DNA of 64,000 nt, taken from positions 62,001 to 126,000 of the forward strand of contig DATATB010000068.1 of the NCBI GenBank assembly GCA_036268995.1. The letters are read 5' to 3'. The notes below the pieces were generated by a model that worked only from the letters and a program-made list of their open reading frames with translations, did no database searches and was not told where the DNA came from. Position 1 is the first letter of the stretch. The number at the start of each line of letters is the position of its first letter. The position numbers and the translations under genes were made by a program. This document shows positions 19,280-28,951 of the stretch, in pieces. Origin of the DNA: DATATB01 sp036268995 (GTDB lineage Bacteria > Planctomycetota > Planctomycetia > Pirellulales > PNKZ01).

Positions 19280-19326
19280 TTGTTTTAAGAGATGTAAAAG
19301 CGCCGTCTGCCCAGCGGAGCCGCCGA

Positions 19327-22300
19327 TCAGGGGCTGGCATCGAAATGCACATCGAGCGCCATGCTGCCCCGGATTTCGTCCGTGGTGCCACTCGCAGGGC
19401 TGACGGAGCCGCGGATCAACCACGTCGCCCGCCCGTTGGCAGGCAGGGATAGCCCGTTTGTCATACGGGTCGCATAGGCCGACTGCAGATTCGCAACCAG
19501 GTTGTTGATCTGGTCGACGTCGATCACATAGAGCTGGCTGCGCACGTCCAACCGCGCGTTCACAGGGTTTGTGGCGGTTGCCGTCACCTTACCCAGCATC
19601 ACCTCCTGTCCACCGGCCAAAACTTCCGAGATCGTCAGATTCAACGGCAGCGACGTCGGCGTGACGGTCGTCGGCGAACTGAGTTGAATCTGTGGCGCGG
19701 GCGTGATAGTCGCGTAGAGCGACTTGCCAGTGCTCGCCGCGCTGTACGCGATGTGGACCGCCGAGGCGGTCGTGACCCATTCGAACCGGTTTTGCAAGGT
19801 CCCGGGCCTTACCACGCGCGGAACCAACAGATGGCTGCTGACGCCGTACGGAGCTGCCACCTGCACGTCGACAAAGTTCTGGTATTGCGGTGCAAGCAGC
19901 GGTTGCACGCCGGGCGGAACCGTGATTTCCAGCACGTTGCGGCTCAGCATCCGGAACGGCACGCTCCGTCCGCCGGCGATCACCCGTGTTTCCAGCACGC
20001 TGAAGCGCTTGCCGACCAGATACAGCGTGGTCACGCTGTCGGGATCGATGCCCGGCGCGCCGTACCAGCCCTCGAGTTCCGGCCCCAGGCCACCGATTCC
20101 CGTGGCAAATAGCTCGAAGCCGCCCAGCGTATTCTGGTAAGGCACTTCAACGCGCATAGTCTGCAGCGGCATGCGTTTTTCCAGTTTTTCGAGCACGTCG
20201 TGCATGCCGGCGATATCGCCCGGCCGATAGAGCGGCGAATCGCAGGTATGATTAAGCGCGTTCTGGATTGTCTGGTAATTGCGGCTGAGCCGCATCGTGT
20301 CGTGCATCGTCAGCTCTTTTTTGCGCGGATTGGTGACGCCGAACCAATCGGCCCGAATCGTGACGTCCACGTAAGGAACAAACGAGGGCATGATCACCAC
20401 CGCCGTGCCGTCGCGGGTGCCGGGCTCCAACTGTCGGGCTTTCAGGTCGCTGTCGCGATTGGCCGTGCCAAACAGCGTCTGAGCAAAGGCCCCCAGCGTG
20501 CTGGGCGTGTCGGGTGATTGTACGCGCGGATAAAACCGCCAGCCGAACGTGTCGTTGGCGTACGAGAACGCCACTTGCGTACGATTAAGCGCGATCGTCT
20601 CCATATCAAGCTCGAGCCGGCGCGTGAACCGGCCGGCAGCGCTGGGGCTCACATTTCCCGTCGCCACGGCCACGGCCACGGCCAACTGTAAATCGCGGCG
20701 GCGGCTGAAAACGTCCGCCACATTTTGCTCGTCATTCACCGGATCGAGCGAGAACGTGATGATCGGCCAGCGGCAGAGCACATACTGTTTGAAGTATTCA
20801 TGGGCTTCAGGTAGGAGGAACTCCTTTGGACCGACAAACGGCATTTCATGAGGTGGCGCGCAGTTGCACCCCTTGGACTGCGACAACGATGTCATGTCTT
20901 GCATCCATTGGTGGTTCAATCGCGCTGCATCGACGATGATGGCCCAGGCTAGGGCGCCGGTGATGGTGTGTTTCACTGAGCCGCCCACCGCGTTAAAGAA
21001 CGCCTGGCGAATTTCGAGCACTTGGCGGTAATCGTGGCTGTCGATGGCCTGCGCCAGTTGCGGCGAGGCAAACCGCCACAGTGTCAAGTTGTCCTTGCGC
21101 GATAGGAACTCGTAGGCAGAGAGCGCCTCGGCCGCGAGGTATTGGTTAATATCGTAAACATGGACGGCCCCTCGATTGGCCGCATTCGTCCGAAGATTTG
21201 TATACGCCTCGTAGGCTATCTGACAGAACGCCTGGAAGCCGTACACTTGAAGGATCTGCGATCCAGCTAGTGGCCGTGGTCCGGTACCAGAGTGCACAGG
21301 CGCTCCAACCGAAACGGGCCCAGTTTCGAAAATGTTGTCAATCGCGGGTGGCATGGTTCTATCAAGAACCGAACTGACCTCGTTGTCATAGTGATTGAGC
21401 AACGGCTTTTCGAACAACGATTGTTTTTTGTCCGACAACCATTTGACAATTTCTGGGTGTTCCATGAACTCTTGCAGCGTTCGCAGTGATTGAAGTACTC
21501 CGGGCCATCCAAGTGCCTGACGTGCCGGCTGCGGGGGTGTTGGCACGCGTCGCGAAGCTGGAGTGAGGTTATAGATTAGGCCGTCGAGGACCGACGGTGG
21601 TACCGCACTGCTAGGTGTTTCCCTCAAGCGATTCGCAACATATAGCAGCACGGTACGCTGTGCCGCCGATAGCTTAGCGATATCGGGGGGCAGGTCGGTC
21701 CCACGGACAGCCCACGCCACGATTGCCGCTTTGTTAATGTTCAACGGGATATCCGTACGGTCAACAAGTTGACCCGGCTCGTCGAGATCGTCCAACTCGA
21801 CGGGAATCGCTATCTCTACACCAAGGTCTGTGCCGCAATTCGCTTGTTTTCCCGCAGGCTCGATTTTTACGGATAGCGGAAGCGATCCGATCCAGGTCTT
21901 GTGGTCCTTGTCAGGCCCCTCAATGCTATCGAGAAAGACGGAGAACTGCTGAGCACTAACCGAGACAGTTGCGCTCACATCTGGGATGTATTTTCTCATT
22001 AGCGGGCGCCGCTGCAGCTCTGGATGTGTCTGCTGCCCGGCGACTGAATCATCCTGGTCCAGATATTTCAAACAACTCAGCGCCCGGGTACGTTCGTCCT
22101 CGGCCGCCGCGGCGATCCCCAAAAATCGGAATTGAAGATACGGACGCAATGCGTAGAGATAATCAATATCCGCTTGCCACTTTGAGTCCTGGCCGTGGAT
22201 AAACTCGAATAAGGCCACAATTGAATCGAACTTCTGGATCCACGCAGCAACCCTCGCCCGATAGCGCCAGAAAGAAACGGCGAAATGGTCGGCATCCTTT

Positions 22301-23145
22301 GGATCGTTGTTGAACATCTGCGCCAGCGGCAAGGCCAGCAGCGAGGTCAGATCGTTGATCACCAGGTTGCGGGTCGTGGTTGGGAGGAGGTCTTCGCTGA
22401 TGACGGGCTTGAGCGTGAATGTGACCTCAGCCCCGTAGCCTTTGCGCGTGTGATGGCCGGAGAATACCGAAACGGGTATGCGGAATAGGTTCAGTGCATA
22501 GCCGGGCGAATCGGCCGTATCGCCTCCCTCGTTGACCCGGCGCAAGTCGTTCAAGGTTTTTAAATACACGTCCAACTGCCGGACTAACTCAGTCGGCTCT
22601 AGCGATAGTGAGCCCGCCGCGAAGTGGCTATAATCGACCTGCCCCAGCGGCGGCGTGCGAGTGACCACGGGATTGCCTTGCGCGTCTGTCACGTCGCCGG
22701 AAAGGGTAGCGGCCGGAATGGAAGTCGGCACGCTCGCGCCGCCGCTGGCCGCGTTCAGCGCAAACGCCAGCGAAAGCGCCGCCTGGTCGGTCTGGCGCAC
22801 CGACGCTTGCAGCGTTTCCTTGAAGTCGTCGGAATTGAAACGCTTCTGGAGTTCGACTTCGTACTGGTAGCGGCACTTTGTCAGCCGGGCTTCGCCCCAC
22901 ACGTCAGGCTGCTTGGCCACGACCGATCCGTAGCTGTCGATCAGGTGCTCGAGCCAATCGATCTCTTTGGCAAGCTGCTCGACGCTCAGGTCGCGCTCGG
23001 CGTGCGGAGGCTTTTTGCCGAACAGGCAACGCTCGGCTTCGCACAGCCCGTGGGCCAGTTTCTCGAGCGGCTGGGCTCGAGCCGGCGACGCCAGCAGCCC
23101 ACAGCCAAGCACGCATGAAAGCATGACGAGCGATGTCGTGCGCAT
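19327..23145 (-). CDS. Very large secreted protein of unknown function
   Basis: 1272 residues from the ATG at 23145, where MRTTSLVMLSCVLGCGLLASPARA forms a signal peptide; a lipobox-like CGLLA is also possible. No known enzyme motif was seen. The first half is helical. The C-terminal third has an all-beta character, including VTTLYLVGKRFSVLETRVIAG followed by FRMLSRNVLEITVPPG, a pattern like IPT/TIG immunoglobulin-type domains. The gene is compositionally mixed: both ends are about 68% G+C in the lines I counted, while roughly 21260-22300 falls to about 45-53%. The reading frame continues through that patch. It may be a surface or adhesion-type protein; I cannot say more. Confidence 0.8.
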   Translation of the reverse strand: MRTTSLVMLSCVLGCGLLASPARAQPLEKLAHGLCEAERCLFGKKPPHAERDLSVEQLAKEIDWLEHLIDSYGSVVAKQPDVWGEARLTKCRYQYEVELQKRFNSDDFKETLQASVRQTDQAALSLAFALNAASGGASVPTSIPAATLSGDVTDAQGNPVVTRTPPLGQVDYSHFAAGSLSLEPTELVRQLDVYLKTLNDLRRVNEGGDTADSPGYALNLFRIPVSVFSGHHTRKGYGAEVTFTLKPVISEDLLPTTTRNLVINDLTSLLALPLAQMFNNDPKDADHFAVSFWRYRARVAAWIQKFDSIVALFEFIHGQDSKWQADIDYLYALRPYLQFRFLGIAAAAEDERTRALSCLKYLDQDDSVAGQQTHPELQRRPLMRKYIPDVSATVSVSAQQFSVFLDSIEGPDKDHKTWIGSLPLSVKIEPAGKQANCGTDLGVEIAIPVELDDLDEPGQLVDRTDIPLNINKAAIVAWAVRGTDLPPDIAKLSAAQRTVLLYVANRLRETPSSAVPPSVLDGLIYNLTPASRRVPTPPQPARQALGWPGVLQSLRTLQEFMEHPEIVKWLSDKKQSLFEKPLLNHYDNEVSSVLDRTMPPAIDNIFETGPVSVGAPVHSGTGPRPLAGSQILQVYGFQAFCQIAYEAYTNLRTNAANRGAVHVYDINQYLAAEALSAYEFLSRKDNLTLWRFASPQLAQAIDSHDYRQVLEIRQAFFNAVGGSVKHTITGALAWAIIVDAARLNHQWMQDMTSLSQSKGCNCAPPHEMPFVGPKEFLLPEAHEYFKQYVLCRWPIITFSLDPVNDEQNVADVFSRRRDLQLAVAVAVATGNVSPSAAGRFTRRLELDMETIALNRTQVAFSYANDTFGWRFYPRVQSPDTPSTLGAFAQTLFGTANRDSDLKARQLEPGTRDGTAVVIMPSFVPYVDVTIRADWFGVTNPRKKELTMHDTMRLSRNYQTIQNALNHTCDSPLYRPGDIAGMHDVLEKLEKRMPLQTMRVEVPYQNTLGGFELFATGIGGLGPELEGWYGAPGIDPDSVTTLYLVGKRFSVLETRVIAGGRSVPFRMLSRNVLEITVPPGVQPLLAPQYQNFVDVQVAAPYGVSSHLLVPRVVRPGTLQNRFEWVTTASAVHIAYSAASTGKSLYATITPAPQIQLSSPTTVTPTSLPLNLTISEVLAGGQEVMLGKVTATATNPVNARLDVRSQLYVIDVDQINNLVANLQSAYATRMTNGLSLPANGRATWLIRGSVSPASGTTDEIRGSMALDVHFDASP

Positions 23146-23567
23146 TGCTATCGTTCCAATTCTTGAGGGACCGTTTTTGAGCTTTTGTGTTGATCCAAGG
23201 CCAGCTCGCAAGGTTCCAGAGCCGGCACATCCGCCATAAATGGTGCATTTGGAGCCAACGCTAGAATTGGTATCGTCACTACCCTGGCAATCGGCTTAGT
23301 CAAAGCGGGGGGCTGGGCATTGGGCGATAAGCGATTGGCCTTGAATGCTTTAATGAAACCAGCCGGGGCGACGGCGGGCTGCAATCGTCGCAATTCGCGG
23401 AAGGGCAATACATGCTCCGCTGGGCTCAGCGATCGGGGTGGGGCTCTCGAAATCTCGAGGCCGCTGAATCGAAGCCAGCGGCGTTTTGACCGGTCCCGGC
23501 GAGACCGCTAGGTTGGAGACGCGAGTATCGGCCCCATTCGAAAAGTGAAACACGCCCCAGCGCGATC
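23146..23567. other. Divergent intergenic region
   Basis: Separates the leftward 1272-residue gene from the rightward ankyrin gene and should carry both promoters. Only short frames with atypical codon use are present. I see no repeat or RNA structure worth naming. Confidence 0.5.
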
Positions 23568-25358
23568 ATGGAAATCCATTTGCACGCGACCGAGGGCGAT
23601 CACGCGGCCTTGATCGCGGATCTTGATAGCGGTATCCCGGTGGACGTTCGCGACGACCAGGGCCGGACGCCGCTGATGGTTGCGGCTGCCAGTCCCAACG
23701 CGGACGTGGCGACATTGCGGTTGTTGCTGGCTCGCGGCGCCAATGTCAACGCGCTGACGTTGCCGAAGGAACCACCGAAACTTGATGAAGCTACGCGAAA
23801 GACCTTGGAAGAAGGGCCGGGCGGCATATCCTGGTCCGATATTGAGGAAAGCGCCGCTTCCCGCGACTCGGTGCTCGGCTATGCGATCCAAAAAGGGGCC
23901 GCTGCCGACAAGCTGCGATTGCTCGTCGAAGCCGATGCGGACGCCGGTTACGTGAATGCCGACGGGTACAGCGCGCTGACGTACGCCGTCTATCGATCCG
24001 GGGGCGAGCCGGCCGACCAGTGGAGCAACTTCATTTCGCTGTTGATCGACGCCGGCGCGCCGCTGGATGCGGAATCGCGCTACGCGGAATCGGCGTTGAG
24101 CGTGGCTTCCATTTTCGCCCGTTTTTCGCTCGTTGCCCTGCTGCTCGAGCGTGGGGCCAATCCCGCTCCGCTGGGTTGGACGCCCCTGTTCCACGAGATT
24201 GCGGCTGACAACATGCAGGGAGTGATTCGTCTTTTGAACGACGGCGTCCCGCTTGAAGCCCACGACGCTTTTTCGCGCACGCCGTTTCTGCTTGCCATTC
24301 ACGCGGGCCATCGGGAAATTGCCGAGTTGCTGCTGGACCGCGGCAGCAATCTAGCGGCGACCGGAAGATGTGGACATGGCGCACTCATGTACGCGATTTC
24401 ACGCGACGACGCCGGTATGTTGCAATGGCTGATCGCCGTGGGCTGCGATCCTGAAGTGTCGAGCGACTTCGGCATTTTTCCGCTGCTCGAGGCCGCTCGA
24501 TCCGGAGCAACCAACTGCGTGAAGGCCTTGCTCGACGCCGGCGCGTCGGCCGGTCGGCACACCGAACACGGCCCCACGCCCATTTCCGACGCGGCAAGTC
24601 CCGAGATCGTCGAACTGCTGGTCGCGGCCGGCGAGGAGCTCAGCGACATTGGCTCGGCCATGCGTGTCGAACTGTTGAAGCTCCGGCCTGGCGCGGACCG
24701 TGTGGCCGAGTCAGAGTATCACCGGCACAAGCATCGTGCCTTTGGACGGCAAAACCCCGAGCGGATGAACAACGCACTGTGGGATTGGCTGGTTGCCAAT
24801 CGGATATCCGCCTACGAGTGCGCCTCCAGGCATGGCGACCCGCGATCCGATGACGAGCCCGTCTGGTGCTTCAATCGGTTTGGGCAATCCATCACACGCC
24901 TGCCGGATGGCCGCTACGTGGAAATCGGCGGCGAGCACGAAGACTACTACGACCAGGACTTCTGCATCTACAACGATCTGGTCGTCCACGACAACGGCAA
25001 GTTCGAGCTCTATGGTTATCCGGAAGACGTCTTTCCCACGACGGATTTTCATTCGGCCACGCTCGCCTGGCCGCACATTTACATCATTGGCAGTTTAGGC
25101 TACTCGCACGAGCGACGGCCCGCTGAAACGCCCGTGTATCGCGTCGATTGCCACTCCTGGTCCATCGAACGAATTCAATGCCAAGGGGACGCTCCTGGCT
25201 GGATTCACGGCCACAAAGCGCGGCTTATCGAAAATCGTCAAATTTCGATCCGCGGCGGCCTGATCGACAACGGAACCGGCCATTTGGTCCCAAATACCTC
25301 GCAATACTCGCTCGACCTCTCTAACTTTACATGGACCAGGCAGCAGCCGGGCGATTGA
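23568..25358 (+). CDS. Ankyrin-repeat protein with C-terminal propeller-like domain
   Basis: 596 residues without signal peptide. Residues 1 to about 370 hold roughly eight to nine ankyrin repeats (for example DDQGRTPLMVAAASPNADVA and HDAFSRTPFLLAIHAGHREI, with GANVNAL, GAPLDA and GASAGRH turns). After a basic linker the last 190 residues are beta-rich and aromatic: QSITRLPDGRYVEIGGEHED, FELYGYPEDVFPTTDFHSA, VYRVDCHSWSIERI. They read like Kelch-type blades. Ankyrin arrays bind other proteins; the tail may be a second binding surface. No strong ribosome site precedes the ATG. It is probably cytosolic, function unknown. Confidence 0.88.
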   Translation: MEIHLHATEGDHAALIADLDSGIPVDVRDDQGRTPLMVAAASPNADVATLRLLLARGANVNALTLPKEPPKLDEATRKTLEEGPGGISWSDIEESAASRDSVLGYAIQKGAAADKLRLLVEADADAGYVNADGYSALTYAVYRSGGEPADQWSNFISLLIDAGAPLDAESRYAESALSVASIFARFSLVALLLERGANPAPLGWTPLFHEIAADNMQGVIRLLNDGVPLEAHDAFSRTPFLLAIHAGHREIAELLLDRGSNLAATGRCGHGALMYAISRDDAGMLQWLIAVGCDPEVSSDFGIFPLLEAARSGATNCVKALLDAGASAGRHTEHGPTPISDAASPEIVELLVAAGEELSDIGSAMRVELLKLRPGADRVAESEYHRHKHRAFGRQNPERMNNALWDWLVANRISAYECASRHGDPRSDDEPVWCFNRFGQSITRLPDGRYVEIGGEHEDYYDQDFCIYNDLVVHDNGKFELYGYPEDVFPTTDFHSATLAWPHIYIIGSLGYSHERRPAETPVYRVDCHSWSIERIQCQGDAPGWIHGHKARLIENRQISIRGGLIDNGTGHLVPNTSQYSLDLSNFTWTRQQPGD

Positions 25359-25377
25359 GCATTCGTTCTAAAACAAT

Positions 25378-25487
25378 TTGAACAGAAGATCGCAAAGTGC
25401 GCGAAGTCAAAGAGATTCAGATGTCGCGTCAAGAATTAGATTCGCCTCTGTTTTTCGTCTTAGCGTCCTTCGCGTCCTTCTGTTCAA
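25378..25487. repeat. Imperfect inverted repeat (about 110 bp), ACAGAAG...CTTCTGT type
   Basis: Left arm 25378-25406 begins TTGAACAGAAG; right arm 25459-25487 ends CTTCTGTTCAA. The 29-base arms pair at about 23 positions. The right arm contains TAGCGTCCTTCGCG, which recurs at the 3' end of the phosphoesterase gene near 39410. It lies between the ankyrin stop and the WD40 start. Confidence 0.7.
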
Positions 25488-25518
25488 TTGCTTCGTAATT
25501 CAAATCAAGGACAGCGGC

Positions 25519-27705
25519 ATGACTGTACGATCGCAAAACTGGGCGTGCATTTTCGCCGTGGCCTGGCTGTGCAGCGTGGGACCGGCCGGCGGTGCCGAGT
25601 CGAACAGGTCAGATTCGAAGGCGAAGTCGGAATCGACTTCCGCGGCCGGCTCGAATGCCAAGACCGAGCCGGTAAAAATCGAGCCCGAGCCGCTGAGGAT
25701 TTCGCCGGGCGAGCCGCTCAGCCGCATGGCACTGGTCACCGAGCCGGCCAAGCTGACCGGGGCGGTGAGCTGGACGGTCGAAACGCATCAGCATCGCGGC
25801 CGGCTGACCTCGATGGCGCTCAGCCCCGACGCAAAACTCGCCGCGACTGCCGGCGTCGACGGCTCGATCCATATTTGGGAGCTGGCCACCGGCAAGCTGG
25901 TGCGCGTGATCGTCGGCCACAACAGTCATATCATGAGCGTGTCGTGGTCGCCCGACGGCAACACGATCGCCTCGGGCGGGCGCGGCGACAGCCGGATTCG
26001 CCTCTGGGACGCCCACAGCGGCATGCCGCTGCGCGTATTTTCCGCGCCCAACGGCCGCGTGGATTTTGTCGCCTGGAGTGCCGACGGCACCCAACTGCTC
26101 GCGGCCGGCGGCGAAAGCGGTTGGATTTGGGTTTGGAACGTGCGCAGCAATGAGCAGCGGATCGTAACCGAAACCGGCCAGGAGGTGCGATCCATCCACT
26201 GGTCGCCCAGCGGCGAGCAAGTGGCCGTCTCGATCATGGAAGGCGCCGTGTCGATCGTCGACGTGCGTTCGGCCAAAGTCGTGCAGACGCTCGACGACCC
26301 GGCCAAAGCCCATTACTGCGTCCGCTGGTCGCCGGATGGCAAGAAGCTTTTTGTCGGCAGCGCGGGCCAGTCGATCATCTACGACATGCCCGGCGGCAAC
26401 GTGGCCGAGACGATCGCCAGCGCGTCGTTCACCGCGGTCTGGTCGCCCGACGGCAAGGTGCTGTGCGCGGCCAGCGCCGGCGGCAAGGCTCGCCTGTGGG
26501 GAGCGACCCGGCGGAAGCGGCCGAAGGCGATTCTGCTGGGCGGCTCCGAGCTACACTGGCCGACGGCCGACCAGATCGTGGCGCTCGACGACACGACGAT
26601 CACGGCCTCGCAGCCCGACTCGGGCAAGCAGGATTATGAATACGTCGTGGCCCGCACGAGGCCGCCGCTGTGGACCGCCGGCCGGCCGATCATCACCGGC
26701 CTAGGCAGCCCGAAACTCGTCCTCTGGGACAATGTCACCGGGCAATTGCTGCATACGCTCACCGGCCACACCGGCAACATCGCCGCCGCGGCCTGGAATC
26801 GCGATGGCAAACTGCTGGCCACGGCCGCGGCCGACAAAAACGTCTGCCTGTGGGACGTCGCGTCCGGCAAGCTGCTGACCACGCTCAAAGATCACACTGG
26901 CCCGCTCGAGGCCGTGGCCTGGTCGCCCGACGGCAAAACGCTGGCCTCGGGCGGCTACGATCCGCTCATCCGCCTCTGGCAGTCTTCTGGAAAACCTATC
27001 GGCGAGCTCAAGGGCCAGGCCGGCGCCGTGACTCAGCTCGCCTGGTCGCCCCGCGGCAACCTGCTGGCCTCGGGCGGGCCCGACGGCTCGATCTGCCTGT
27101 GGCGCAAGGACCGCAAGCAGTTGCAGACCGTGCTCAAGCCGGGCACTGCGATCCAGACGCTTGCCTTCAGTCCGGACGGCTCGGCCATTGCCGCCGGCAC
27201 CAGCGAAGGCTTTGTGCAATTGTGGCAGACCGCCAACGGCCGCCCGCTGCCCAAAACCGTGTTGGATCAGCGTCGCAGGGCCGGCGGCGTCAATTCGCTG
27301 GCCTGGTCGCTCGACGGCACGCGCATGCTCGTGGCCTGCCAGGGCCGGCGTTCGATCGATCTGTGGAACCTGCAAACCTCCGCCACCCAGCGGCTGGGCA
27401 CCGACGTGCGCGGCGACTATGTCGCCTGGTCGGCGGGCGGCTCGCTGATGGTCAGCGGCACACGGGACAGCATGGTGCAATTCTGGGACAGTCGCGACTC
27501 CCAGCTTCGCGGCCTGATCTTCGACGAGCTCGACCACATCGTGCTGCTCAGCTCCAACGGCAACTACCGCATCGACCCCGCCTTCCAGCCCCAATTCCTT
27601 TTCGTCCTCCAAACCGAAACCGAGCAAACCAACCTCACCGTCTCCCAGTTCGAAGCCAAATACGGCTGGAAGAACACGCCAGGGCAAGTGACGTTCGCGA
27701 AGTGA
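25519..27705 (+). CDS. Secreted double WD40 beta-propeller protein
   Basis: 728 residues from the ATG at 25519, chosen for the AAGGA eight bases upstream and the signal peptide (about 1-26). The codons before it belong to the inverted repeat. A Ser/Lys-rich linker leads to about 13 WD40 blades between residues 90 and 690. Many carry the near-identical phrase WSPDG..(L/I)ASGG and end LWD/LWQ, enough for two seven-bladed propellers. The last 40 residues are a short non-WD tail. It is a periplasmic or surface interaction scaffold with no catalytic motif. Confidence 0.92.
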   Translation: MTVRSQNWACIFAVAWLCSVGPAGGAESNRSDSKAKSESTSAAGSNAKTEPVKIEPEPLRISPGEPLSRMALVTEPAKLTGAVSWTVETHQHRGRLTSMALSPDAKLAATAGVDGSIHIWELATGKLVRVIVGHNSHIMSVSWSPDGNTIASGGRGDSRIRLWDAHSGMPLRVFSAPNGRVDFVAWSADGTQLLAAGGESGWIWVWNVRSNEQRIVTETGQEVRSIHWSPSGEQVAVSIMEGAVSIVDVRSAKVVQTLDDPAKAHYCVRWSPDGKKLFVGSAGQSIIYDMPGGNVAETIASASFTAVWSPDGKVLCAASAGGKARLWGATRRKRPKAILLGGSELHWPTADQIVALDDTTITASQPDSGKQDYEYVVARTRPPLWTAGRPIITGLGSPKLVLWDNVTGQLLHTLTGHTGNIAAAAWNRDGKLLATAAADKNVCLWDVASGKLLTTLKDHTGPLEAVAWSPDGKTLASGGYDPLIRLWQSSGKPIGELKGQAGAVTQLAWSPRGNLLASGGPDGSICLWRKDRKQLQTVLKPGTAIQTLAFSPDGSAIAAGTSEGFVQLWQTANGRPLPKTVLDQRRRAGGVNSLAWSLDGTRMLVACQGRRSIDLWNLQTSATQRLGTDVRGDYVAWSAGGSLMVSGTRDSMVQFWDSRDSQLRGLIFDELDHIVLLSSNGNYRIDPAFQPQFLFVLQTETEQTNLTVSQFEAKYGWKNTPGQVTFAK

Positions 27706-27729
27706 GAGCGGAAGGCGATGCTCTTGGCA

Positions 27730-27788
27730 GTAGGGTGGGCACTGCCCACCATTGCAGCGAAGGAAATGGTGGGCAGTGCCCACCCTAC
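27730..27788. repeat. Perfect 24-bp palindrome, 11-base loop
   Basis: Arms 27730-27753 and 27765-27788 are exact reverse complements. Each arm itself contains GTGGGCACTGCCCAC, so it is a palindrome within a palindrome. It lies 25 bases after the WD40 stop and would also work as a terminator. The GTAGGGTGGGCACTGCCCACC core is a familiar dispersed bacterial repeat type. Confidence 0.9.
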
Positions 27789-27819
27789 AGATGCTGGTAT
27801 CCGGTTTCAGGCACCGCCG

Positions 27820-28185
27820 TCAAATATCCATTTCGAAATGCCATTTTGAACCTTCGGCTTCTGCGCGGCGCAAGATATCCGCGCATTGAATCAGATCGGT
27901 TAGCAGCGCATCGGCGTTGGGAACCGACGCTGGCTCCGCACTGACATAGCCGATGATGGCTTCGATCCAATCAATTCCTAGCCTTGCGTCGAACCAGGGG
28001 ACTTCCGTCTCTTTGTGCTCAGGTGGACTAAGGTCGTTTTGTGCGGCGTAGCTGAATAGTTCAAAGTGACTTGGAAGTCTTAGGCGTTTCGCGATTGCTT
28101 CAAGCTGTTCACTCGCGTCCGGAAATGCACTCGACTCGAAGTAAACATCTTGGATCGGTGGTTTCAACTCCATGTAATACTGCAT
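27820..28185 (-). CDS. Hypothetical protein, 121 aa, low-GC patch
   Basis: A small acidic soluble protein with GGAGAG upstream of the ATG. It has no motif I recognise. G+C in this stretch is about 53%, well below the flanking genes, and codon use is less biased. With the next gene upstream (45-bp gap) it may form a small acquired operon. It could be a partner or immunity-like protein of that gene; nothing in the sequence proves this. Confidence 0.6.
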   Translation of the reverse strand: MQYYMELKPPIQDVYFESSAFPDASEQLEAIAKRLRLPSHFELFSYAAQNDLSPPEHKETEVPWFDARLGIDWIEAIIGYVSAEPASVPNADALLTDLIQCADILRRAEAEGSKWHFEMDI

Positions 28186-28229
28186 GCCCGCTCTCCGCGG
28201 TATAGCTCAGCATTAGCGACGACCGTCTT

Positions 28230-28661
28230 TCAAGGCCGGCTGACGGCCTTTTCATAGTCTCGCAGCATGCTTAAAGCTTGCTTGTTCACACCACTGTGCC
28301 AAGTCTCGCCGGTTCGGACCCATTGCCAATAGTGAGTTAACTGCCGGCTCAGCGATAAGATGAATGCAGCGAGCGCATTGGCGCGGCCTCTGTCACGTCG
28401 GAGTTGCGGAAAATCACCGGTCGCGATCCGAATGTAGGGCTCTTGGCTGCGATCGAACGGGGCGAAGAACGAGGATACGACCGTTTCATTTTCGGCCGTG
28501 ACGAACTTTTCGCCAGGCAGCAAGTAAACGGGTATGCGGACGGGAAAGTGGTGTTGGCTGCGCAGCCATGAAGCGTAGCGAATCAGTGCGTCGCGCACGG
28601 TGGCATTACCCCGCTGCCCGCGGATCCGGATTCCATTGCGCGCCGCCCGTGCTCGGGACAT
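28230..28661 (-). CDS. Hypothetical protein resembling a degenerate zinc-peptidase family
   Basis: 143 residues with an excellent ribosome site (GGAGGA) directly before the ATG. The order FPVRIPVYLLPG, then FFAPFDRSQEPYIRIATGDF, then NALAAFILSLSRQLTHYWQW resembles a small family of putative zincins. As I recall it, the corresponding place in that family reads AHELTHYxQW with an HExxH site. Here HE is replaced by RQ (SRQLTH), so metal-dependent cleavage should be lost. The family link is from memory of the pattern and needs a profile search. Low G+C like its neighbour. Confidence 0.6.
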   Translation of the reverse strand: MSRARAARNGIRIRGQRGNATVRDALIRYASWLRSQHHFPVRIPVYLLPGEKFVTAENETVVSSFFAPFDRSQEPYIRIATGDFPQLRRDRGRANALAAFILSLSRQLTHYWQWVRTGETWHSGVNKQALSMLRDYEKAVSRP

Positions 28662-28951
28662 TCTTCCTCCGGCGCGAAAACAGGTCGGAAAAGTGGGGCA
28701 TTCAGAGGTTCTGGTTGCAAAATCGGAGAGCCAACTCTCCCGCCCTAACTACTCTTTATGAATATCGGCTGACTGACGCCCGCCGTCAACGACGAGTCGG
28801 GTCTAGTTGAAATGAGGTACGGGGTTTGCAACAAAGCTCCTGGCCTGCGTGCCAATAGCCGGGAACGGCGTACGCTAGTTAAAGCCGCCCGGCGTGGCCA
28901 GGACGATCGTGGTTTCGCTGGCAGCAGGTGGGCTTTTGGGGAGGCAGGGAC

